NCBI GenBank assembly: GCA_023443705.1
Contig: JAEZTD010000294.1
Coordinates: 1 to 10,319 of the forward strand
Source: Bacillota bacterium
Lineage (GTDB): Bacteria; Bacillota; Clostridia; Christensenellales; Aristaeellaceae
Direction of reading: 5' to 3'
Length of the DNA stretch: 10,319 bases
The notes under the pieces were generated by a model. The model made no database searches, was not told the DNA's origin, and saw nothing but the letters and a program-made list of their open reading frames with translations. Below are positions 1 through 4,974 of this stretch, piece by piece (within the stretch, counting starts at the first letter, position 1; each line of letters opens with the position of its first letter). Made by a program: the position numbers and the translations under genes.

Positions 1-753
1 TGCGCCCGCGTCGATTTCGAGCGTCACGCCGGAGCCCTGAGCCATCTCCAGCCCATGACCCATCAGCGAGAATCCGGTCACGTCGGTCGCGGCATGGACG
101 TCGAAGCGCACCATCTCGTCTCGGGCAGCTCGGTTCAGCGTGGTCATCAGCCGCACCACGCGGTTAAGCGCCTCCTGAGAGGCCATGTTCGCCTTCTGCC
201 CGGTCATCACGATGCCGACGCCCAGCGGCTTTGTCAGAATCAACACATCGCCTGGCCGCGCGCCGCAGTTTTTGAGCATTCTGTCGGGCCGAACGAAGCC
301 GGTTACCGCAAGTCCGTAGACCGGCTCGGTCAAGAGGATCGAGTGGCCGCCGGTGATGATCGCGCCCGCCTCGAAGGCGGCGTCGTAGCCGCCGCGCAGG
401 ATTTCCCGGACCGCGTCGCCCGGCATGTCCTGCGGGATGCCCAGAATGTTCTGCGCCAGCTTCGGTTCGCCACCCATCGCGTAGACGTCTGACAGCGCGT
501 TGGTGGCGGCAATGCGGCCGAAGGTATAGGGGTCGTCCACGATCGGCGGGAAGAAGTCCACGGTGTTCACGATGGCGAGTTCGTCCGACACGCGGTAGAC
601 CGAGGCATCGTCGCTCTTGTCATAACCGACCAGAAGGTTCTCATCTTGAACGGTTTCAAGCCCGCCCAGAAGCTTTGAAAGAACGCCCGCGCCCACCTTT
701 GCGCCGCAGCCGGCGCACTTCGCGAGCTTTGTCAGTTTTACTTCACTTTCCAT
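1..753 (-). CDS. selD: Selenophosphate synthase SelD (selenide, water dikinase), 3' part missing
   Basis: SelD makes selenophosphate from selenide and ATP in the cytoplasm; it supplies selenium for selenocysteine, selenouridine or the selenium cofactor of molybdenum hydroxylases. The visible 251 codons are open to the window edge; family members have about 345 residues, so roughly the last 95 lie outside. Residues 13-19 read CAGCGAK: Cys16 and Lys19 match the catalytic Cys17 and Lys20 of E. coli SelD, so this is a cysteine form, not a selenocysteine form. Metal-site candidates are Asp49 (SDDASVY), Asp89 (SDVYAMGG) and Asp224 (ATDVTGFSLMGH). The ATG at 753 has a GGGAGGG ribosome site 7 bases upstream, inside the end of yqeB, whose stop it overlaps by 11 bases. 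It is the last visible gene of the minus-strand selenium operon. The assignment is firm. Whether it also serves selenocysteine synthesis cannot be seen, because selA and selB are not in the window. Confidence 0.96.
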   Translation of the reverse strand, partial: MESEVKLTKLAKCAGCGAKVGAGVLSKLLGGLETVQDENLLVGYDKSDDASVYRVSDELAIVNTVDFFPPIVDDPYTFGRIAATNALSDVYAMGGEPKLAQNILGIPQDMPGDAVREILRGGYDAAFEAGAIITGGHSILLTEPVYGLAVTGFVRPDRMLKNCGARPGDVLILTKPLGVGIVMTGQKANMASQEALNRVVRLMTTLNRAARDEMVRFDVHAATDVTGFSLMGHGLEMAQGSGVTLEIDAGA

Positions 754-1540
754 CGAGAAACCCTCCCAACCCCAGAATCGCCTCCAGCACACCGCCGCCG
801 ATGGCGCGCGCCTTGTCGGAGACCGAGAAGCAGTGGCTGACCGCGCAGCGCGGGTCGATGTCGCCGCTCTTCATGCCCAAGTACACCAGCGTACCCGCCC
901 GGAGGAGGCCCCGAAGCACGCCGGAAATCCGCGCGCACATCGCCTGCCCGGAGACGGCCGCCACCGTTTCGCCCGCCGACACCAAGTCGCCGATCGCCCG
1001 CAAGGGCTCGAACACGCCGTCCGCCGGGGCGCGCAGAAGCCGTTCCACTGTGTAGCCGCCGATCTCACCTGGTACGCCGGTATTCGGCCGGGCAGATCCC
1101 TCGGTGATTACGCGCCCCAGGTCGTGGCCGCGCATGGTCTCTACTACCGCGTGACAGTCCGTCCCGGCGGTAAAGCCGGGGCCCAGCGCCACCACCACGG
1201 GGGCGTCGCCCATCCGGGTGCCCGTGTTGCGCTTGGCGAGAATCGCGTCTACCAGCGCCGCCGGACGAAAAGAATCAAGACACCTCGCCTCCGGGTCAGC
1301 GAGGACGGCGATGTCGCCCCGCGCCATAATGGATAGGGCGGCATCGGCGCTTTCGGCGCGCTGCGCGCGGATGCCCTCCACCACCATCTCGCCTTCCGGG
1401 ATAGCCTCGCAAAAGCTCACCGTGCGCCGGACGGCGGTGGGGTGGGGAAGGTCGGTCATGACGACCTGGAACCCCGCCCGCTTCAGCCGCACCGCGACGC
1501 CGGTGGCCAAATCTCCCGCGCCTTTTATCAGGATGCGCAA
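743..1540 (-). CDS. yqeB: YqeB, selenium-dependent molybdenum hydroxylase maturation protein
   Basis: YqeB (EF2563 family) is known from comparative genomics as a partner of SelD in bacteria with selenium-dependent molybdenum hydroxylases; its biochemical role is unproven. From the chosen start it has 265 residues, normal for the family. It opens with a Rossmann-like RILIKGAGDLATGVA (Gly7, Gly9, Asp10). It then has family blocks LGPGFTAGTDCHAVVETMRG and GSARPNTGVPGEIGGYT, a biotinyl-like stretch LLRAPADGVF, and SDKARAIGGGVLEAIL near the end. I chose TTG at 1538-1540 because a perfect GGAGGG lies 7 bases upstream (1548-1553). An in-frame ATG at 1553-1555 has no ribosome site and would only add MEGWR. 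The gene overlaps the yqeC stop by 13 bases and the selD start by 11, so translation is probably coupled. The family call is firm; the start is likely. Confidence 0.93.
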   Translation of the reverse strand: MRILIKGAGDLATGVAVRLKRAGFQVVMTDLPHPTAVRRTVSFCEAIPEGEMVVEGIRAQRAESADAALSIMARGDIAVLADPEARCLDSFRPAALVDAILAKRNTGTRMGDAPVVVALGPGFTAGTDCHAVVETMRGHDLGRVITEGSARPNTGVPGEIGGYTVERLLRAPADGVFEPLRAIGDLVSAGETVAAVSGQAMCARISGVLRGLLRAGTLVYLGMKSGDIDPRCAVSHCFSVSDKARAIGGGVLEAILGLGGFLDGK

Positions 1541-2232
1541 ACGCCATCCCTCCATATTTCGATGAAATCCGGTTTTCCAAGGAGCGACGCGACCACCGCG
1601 ACGCCGGGTATGTGCCGGGCGCAGGCGCGCGCCGCTTCGAGGGAGGAATCCCCGTCCGCCTTGTTGATCAGCGCCCGCCAGGGGCAAGAAACGCCCTTTC
1701 TCTGGCCGTTTGAGTGGCACAATGCGCGCGCGGCGTCCTCCGGCGCGACGATGGCGTCCAGTGGCTTACCGATAAGCGCCGCGTAAAGCTGCGGTCTGTG
1801 GACGGCGGAAACGGGCCTTCCGATGCCGTCCGCGCCCATGACCGCCACCGCCAGCTTTGCGCCGAATGGGATCACCGGCTCGTGTGCGGCGGGGGCCTTC
1901 AGCGGAAGCCCCCGCGCGCCGTCCGCCTCGATCAGCGCGTAATCGCTGGCCGCGCACAGCGCATCAAGGCGCCGAGGCGGGCCCAATTTCTCACCCTGCG
2001 CGCACCCCACCGCCACGATGGGGTTGGTTGAAAATGCGCGCTCAAGCGCAGAAATGTCCGGGTCGAACAGGAGCGGGTACGGAGGCGGGTAGATGCGCGT
2101 CGTTGTGGCGATCAGAACGCGCCCCTGCGAGGACAATTCATTCGCGAGGCGTAAAATGGCCGTGGTCTTGCCGCCGCCGCCGACGAAGGCGGTGACGCCC
2201 AAGGGGATTTTGAGCGCTTCCGCGAGCGTCAT
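1528..2232 (-). CDS. yqeC: YqeC, putative selenium-dependent hydroxylase accessory NTPase
   Basis: YqeC co-occurs with yqeB, selD and selenium-dependent molybdenum hydroxylases; its exact reaction is unknown. The protein has 234 residues. A P-loop-like FVGGGGKTT (residues 16-24, Lys22) near the N-terminus suggests nucleotide binding. It is followed by ATTTRIYPP, the family signature IEADGARGLPLK, and an NKAD motif late in the chain (ALINKADGD) that resembles the base-specificity motif of P-loop GTPases. The ATG at 2232 is preferred over an upstream extension because GAAGG lies 8 bases before it and the family begins close to the P-loop. The ATG overlaps the DUF3343 stop as ATGA, and the 3' end overlaps yqeB. 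It is probably cytoplasmic, with no signal peptide or membrane segment. The family call is firm; the nucleotide used is inference. Confidence 0.93.
   Translation of the reverse strand: MTLAEALKIPLGVTAFVGGGGKTTAILRLANELSSQGRVLIATTTRIYPPPYPLLFDPDISALERAFSTNPIVAVGCAQGEKLGPPRRLDALCAASDYALIEADGARGLPLKAPAAHEPVIPFGAKLAVAVMGADGIGRPVSAVHRPQLYAALIGKPLDAIVAPEDAARALCHSNGQRKGVSCPWRALINKADGDSSLEAARACARHIPGVAVVASLLGKPDFIEIWRDGVCAS
1548..1553 (-). promoter_or_regulatory. Ribosome binding site that sets the yqeB start
   Basis: On the minus strand the six bases GGAGGG lie 7 bases before TTG (1538-1540). The nearest in-frame ATG (1553-1555) overlaps this motif and has no purine-rich site of its own, so TTG is the better start. 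The site lies inside the end of yqeC. Confidence 0.6.
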
Positions 2233-2465
2233 GGCGACACCTTCTCGTACACGCCTTCGGCCCGCTCCAAAACCACCTGTTCCATGTCGCGGTGCAACAG
2301 CAAAAGGTGCGGTTCGTCCGAGGTAAACCGTACACAGGTGCCGCAACTGGAGGAAAGCGCGCGCGGAACCGGCGCAAGCCCCGACTTGAGGCCTGCGCCG
2401 GTCAGCGCGCGATGGGTGTACATCGCGGCGAAATGGGTGTGAAACGTGGCGACGTAGCGGTTCAT
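2229..2465 (-). CDS. DUF3343 small putative Se/S carrier
   Basis: A 78-residue protein of the DUF3343 (putative Se/S carrier-like) family, typically found beside selenium genes. It begins MNRYVATFHTHFAAMYTHRA and has the family stretch PVPRALSSSCG near its middle. Two cysteines, Cys41 and Cys44, form a CGTC pair suited to carrying persulfide or selenopersulfide, or to redox cycling; that role is inferred. There is no signal peptide or membrane segment. The ATG at 2465 overlaps the TusA-like stop by four bases (ATGA) and lacks a clear ribosome site, so it probably depends on translational coupling. Its own stop overlaps the yqeC ATG in the same way. In other genomes a TusA-DsrE fusion (YedF) often stands near such genes; here TusA and DUF3343 are separate small proteins. 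Confidence 0.85.
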   Translation of the reverse strand: MNRYVATFHTHFAAMYTHRALTGAGLKSGLAPVPRALSSSCGTCVRFTSDEPHLLLLHRDMEQVVLERAEGVYEKVSP

Positions 2466-2677
2466 TTTTTGACGAGCGTCAGGCGGTAGTCCGGCCCTTC
2501 CAGGGCCTTCTGGACAGAATAGCCCGCGTTGGTGGCAAAGCGCGTCACATTCTCGACGGCACAGATGTTGTCCACCAGAATTTCAATACCCTCCGGGTTC
2601 TCCGAAACCGCGTTTTTCGCCATGACCACCGGTTCGGGACAGGCGCGCCCGCAGGCGTCGATCTGTTTCAGGTTCAT
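2462..2677 (-). CDS. TusA/SirA-like sulfur or selenium carrier (single-domain YedF-type)
   Basis: A 71-residue protein made of one TusA (SirA-like) domain. The signature is IDACGRACPEPVV near the N-terminus. Cys13 in the CPEP motif is the expected persulfide-carrying residue, with Cys9 four residues before it; Cys39 lies in the second half (DNICAVENVTRFA). TusA proteins accept sulfur from cysteine desulfurases and pass it on. In selenium operons the relative YedF is thought to do this for selenium. YedF is usually about 200 residues with a C-terminal DsrE-like domain, which is absent here. The ATG at 2677 directly follows the yedE stop and has GGAGG 8 bases upstream inside yedE. The domain call is firm; carrying selenium rather than sulfur is inferred from the neighbours. 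Confidence 0.9.
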   Translation of the reverse strand: MNLKQIDACGRACPEPVVMAKNAVSENPEGIEILVDNICAVENVTRFATNAGYSVQKALEGPDYRLTLVKK

Positions 2678-3730
2678 TTATTTACCCTCCTTCTGAAGAT
2701 TGAAGTAGCTGACGGCGGCGACGGCGAGGAAGCCGATCACGACGGCGATCTGCCCGTTCGCCGTGGGGCCGTTCGCCGACGAGGCGAGGCCGAGGTTGTG
2801 GGCGAGCGCCGCGCCGATCACAAGGCCAGCCACGGTCACCGCACTGTCGGAATTGCCCTCGCCCGCCAGAATGAGCTGCCTGAGCGGGCAACCGCCCAGA
2901 AGCACGCTGCCCCAGCCCACCAGCGCCATGCCCAGGAAGTTCCACAGGCCGTCCGCATGGGCGATGGGCTGGCCTTCAAAGCCCAGGTGGAACTTGCCCA
3001 GGATCAGGCTGCCCAGAACTACCGTCACGACGATGGCGACAGCGCCCCACAGAAGATGGAAATCCCGGAACAGGTACACGTCCCGGATACCGCCCATCGT
3101 GCACAGGCGGCTGCGCTGCGCCATCGCGCCGACGACCAGACCGGCAACGAGCGCGGCAATCACCGGCGCGTGCATGGAGCCGGGGCCCTCAGCAGAAGCT
3201 TTGAACAGCGCCGGGAAGATCAGCGACGCGACGAGCAGCAGCGCCATCGAAACCGGGAATGCCCAGCCCTCCAGAGCTCCCTGCGAATAGGCGCGGCGGA
3301 GTGAAAAGCCCTTGTTCAAAACGAGAGCGCCCACTGCAATGCCTGCGGCGAAGCCGACGAGGCCGATGACGGCGTTCATGTCGCCGCCGCCGATGCGCAG
3401 AAGCATCCTCAGCGGGCAGCCGAGGAACACCAGCGCGCCCACCATTACGACGATGCCCAGGAGGAACCGCGTAAACGGCGAGGAACCGCCCCTGGGCTTG
3501 AACTCCTTGCGGAAAAGGGAGATGAGGAATGCGCCCAGCACGATGCCTGGAATCTCCGGGCGGACGAGTTGCACTGGCGCCGCGGCGTGCAGCCCCAGCG
3601 CGCCCGCGATGTCTCGAAGGAAACAGGCGATGCAAAAGCCCATGTTGCCCGGATTGCCCAGCGCCGTCAGGGTAAGCGCCGCAAGTCCGATGACGATGCC
3701 CGTCAGGATCACCGGCAGATTTTTCTTCAT
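2678..3730 (-). CDS. yedE: YedE-type selenium metabolism membrane transporter (YeeE/YedE family)
   Basis: A 350-residue polytopic inner-membrane protein of the YeeE/YedE sulfur transport family, in the subgroup (YedE/FdhT) linked to selenium metabolism. I count about nine or ten hydrophobic segments, roughly at residues 7-25, 62-74, 88-104, 119-137, 157-178, 187-205, 227-246, 264-280, 296-315 and 327-343. Conserved cysteines are Cys33 and Cys36 (GFCIACFLRD), Cys105 (GCPLRMLLRIGGGD), Cys210 (RSRLCTMGGIRD) and Cys281 (GCPLRQLILAGEGN). Cysteines in comparable motifs relay thiosulfate in characterised YeeE. The two halves repeat the same motif order. Import of a selenium species is inferred from the operon; a sulfur compound remains possible. 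It is first in the operon. The ATG at 3730 has GGGAG about 9 bases upstream, and the next gene starts directly after its stop. Confidence 0.93.
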   Translation of the reverse strand: MKKNLPVILTGIVIGLAALTLTALGNPGNMGFCIACFLRDIAGALGLHAAAPVQLVRPEIPGIVLGAFLISLFRKEFKPRGGSSPFTRFLLGIVVMVGALVFLGCPLRMLLRIGGGDMNAVIGLVGFAAGIAVGALVLNKGFSLRRAYSQGALEGWAFPVSMALLLVASLIFPALFKASAEGPGSMHAPVIAALVAGLVVGAMAQRSRLCTMGGIRDVYLFRDFHLLWGAVAIVVTVVLGSLILGKFHLGFEGQPIAHADGLWNFLGMALVGWGSVLLGGCPLRQLILAGEGNSDSAVTVAGLVIGAALAHNLGLASSANGPTANGQIAVVIGFLAVAAVSYFNLQKEGK

Positions 3731-3746
3731 CCCATCCGCTCCCGTA

Positions 3747-3755
3747 TGTTATAAT
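3747..3755 (+). promoter_or_regulatory. Extended -10 promoter for the cysteine desulfurase-like gene
   Basis: TG-T-TATAAT is a perfect extended -10 element (TATAAT at 3750-3755). No good -35 is present: TTCATC at 3726-3731 is only a partial match, as expected for an extended -10 promoter. Transcription would start near 3762, giving a leader of about 34 bases to the GTG at 3796. On the minus strand the same bases include TATTAT (3751-3756), a possible but weakly supported -10 for yedE without a recognisable -35. Confidence 0.6.
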
Positions 3756-3756
3756 A

Positions 3757-3775
3757 AATAACAGCCACCGTTATT
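3757..3775. promoter_or_regulatory. Inverted repeat in the divergent gap, possible operator
   Basis: AATAAC (3757-3762) and GTTATT (3770-3775) are perfect inverted repeats around a 7-base spacer. They sit just downstream of the plus-strand -10 and near the expected start of transcription, between yedE and the cysteine desulfurase-like gene. Position and symmetry fit a repressor site acting on both directions. A short repeat can arise by chance, and no regulator gene is in the window. Confidence 0.3.
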
Positions 3776-3782
3776 CTAGCAT

Positions 3783-3789
3783 GAGGAGA
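3783..3789 (+). promoter_or_regulatory. Ribosome binding site that sets the cysteine desulfurase-like start
   Basis: GAGGAGA lies 6 bases before GTG (3796-3798). The upstream in-frame ATG (3781-3783) abuts this motif and has no ribosome site of its own, so GTG is the more likely start. Confidence 0.55.
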
Positions 3790-3795
3790 ACGAAT

Positions 3796-4932
3796 GTGCA
3801 AGCGATCTATTTGGACAACGCCGCGACGGCCTTTCCCAAGGCGCCCACGGTCGCCGGGGAAATGACGCGGTGCGTTGAGACGATGGGCGGAAGCATGGGC
3901 CGGGGGACCTACCTTCAGGCAAACGAAAACGCGCTGAAAGCCATTGAGCTCCGCGAGCAGCTTGCCGCGCTGACCGGTGCGGAGGATGCCTCCCTATGCA
4001 TCCTGACGCCCGGCGCGACATGGTCCATCAATATGGCAATTCTGGGTTTTGTCCGCCCGGGCGACCACGTCGTAACCTCGTCCGTCGAGCACAACGCGGT
4101 ATTGAGGCCGCTGCACCTGATCGAGAATGTTGAAATCGACGCCGCGCCTTGCGACGCGGCGGGCGTCACGGACCCGGACGAGATCCGCCGCCGAATACGC
4201 GCTGACACGCGCCTCGTCGTTCTGAACCACGCGTCAAACGTTTTTGGCGCGATCCAGCCGGCCCGGGAGATCGGCGCGATCTGCGCGGAAGCGGGTGTCC
4301 GGTTTCTTCTGGACGCATCCCAGACGGCAGGGCACCTGAGCCTTTCGGACATCTCCTTTGACGCCGCCGCGCTGCCCGGCCACAAGGGGCTTCTGGGGCC
4401 GGAGGGCATCGGGGCGCTGGTTATGCGGCGCGATTTCGCGTCGGCGCTCAGACCCGTCGCCGCCGGGGGCACCGGCAGCCGGTCGGACAGCCCTGAGCAG
4501 CCGGAATTTCTGCCGGACAAGTTTGAGCCGGGCACTGCGAACCTCCCCGGCATCTATGGGCTCAGCGCGGCGATTTCCTTCGTCGAACCCCGGATGGAGG
4601 CTTTTCGCGCCCATGAACGGGCGCTGTGCGCGCGGTTTCTGGAAGGGCTTCAAGAAATCCCGGGCATCCGGGTTCCGGGCGGCTTCGACGCAGACAAACG
4701 CGTCCCGGTGGTCGCCGTCGCTTTTCGTGGCGTGGACAATGCCACGGCGGGGGTTCTCCTCGAGGAAGAGTTCGGCATCCTGACTCGCTGCGGGCTTCAC
4801 TGCGCGCCGTCCGCTCACCGGGCGCTCGGCACCTATCCGGCGGGCGCGGTGCGCTTCTCCTTCGGGTGGGCGAACGCGACGGAGGAGGTTGACACAGCGC
4901 TTCGCGCGATTGAGAAAATTGCCCGGATGTGA
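3796..4932 (+). CDS. Cysteine desulfurase-like PLP enzyme (EF2568-type, class V aminotransferase fold)
   Basis: A 378-residue PLP enzyme of the class V aminotransferase/NifS fold, in the EF2568-type subfamily that clusters with yqeB, yqeC and selD. It begins QAIYLDNAATAFPKAP, typical for the subfamily. Lys197 in LPGHKGLLGPEG is the expected PLP-binding lysine, and the PLP aspartate probably lies in FLLDASQTAGH. Cys336 in RCGLHCAPSAH is the expected persulfide-forming cysteine, with Cys332 nearby. The likely job is release of sulfur or selenium from cysteine or selenocysteine for the carriers encoded across the gap; substrate preference cannot be read from sequence. I chose GTG at 3796 because GAGGAGA lies 6 bases upstream, whereas the in-frame ATG at 3781 has none. 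The gene is divergent from yedE, separated by 65 bases that hold a promoter and an inverted repeat. Confidence 0.9.
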   Translation: MQAIYLDNAATAFPKAPTVAGEMTRCVETMGGSMGRGTYLQANENALKAIELREQLAALTGAEDASLCILTPGATWSINMAILGFVRPGDHVVTSSVEHNAVLRPLHLIENVEIDAAPCDAAGVTDPDEIRRRIRADTRLVVLNHASNVFGAIQPAREIGAICAEAGVRFLLDASQTAGHLSLSDISFDAAALPGHKGLLGPEGIGALVMRRDFASALRPVAAGGTGSRSDSPEQPEFLPDKFEPGTANLPGIYGLSAAISFVEPRMEAFRAHERALCARFLEGLQEIPGIRVPGGFDADKRVPVVAVAFRGVDNATAGVLLEEEFGILTRCGLHCAPSAHRALGTYPAGAVRFSFGWANATEEVDTALRAIEKIARM

Positions 4933-4938
4933 TAAAAT
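4910..4938 (+). promoter_or_regulatory. Near-consensus sigma-70/sigma-A promoter for the maltose phosphorylase operon
   Basis: TTGAGA (4910-4915, five of six consensus bases) and TAAAAT (4933-4938, five of six) are separated by exactly 17 bases. A TG one base before the -10 adds an extended element. Transcription would start near 4945, about 30 bases before the ATG at 4975. The -35 lies inside the last codons of the upstream gene, so the maltose genes can be expressed independently of it. I see no obvious operator or catabolite site. Confidence 0.7.
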
Positions 4939-4974
4939 ACTGTAAAAATCTGGAAGCGTTGGGAGGCGGGAGGC

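Noticed and set aside
55..492. Plus-strand open frame of 145 codons over the selD region
   Set aside because: The minus strand gives a full SelD match with catalytic residues; the plus frame is low-complexity, rich in His and Arg, and has no recognisable motif. It is a shadow frame of a GC-rich gene.
1..753. Possible selenocysteine (in-frame TGA) in SelD or the other selenium genes
   Set aside because: The catalytic position of SelD is TGC (Cys16), and all selenium genes read through with normal stops; no in-frame TGA interrupts a conserved motif.
4234..4818. Minus-strand open frame of 194 codons within the desulfurase gene
   Set aside because: The plus-strand frame has the PLP lysine and catalytic cysteine motifs; the minus frame is Arg/Ala-rich with no domain signature.
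4889..4917. TTGACA at 4889-4894 as the -35 of the maltose operon promoter
   Set aside because: It is a perfect -35 box, but the bases 17 downstream (GAGAAA) are a poor -10. The pair TTGAGA/TAAAAT at 4910-4938 fits much better.
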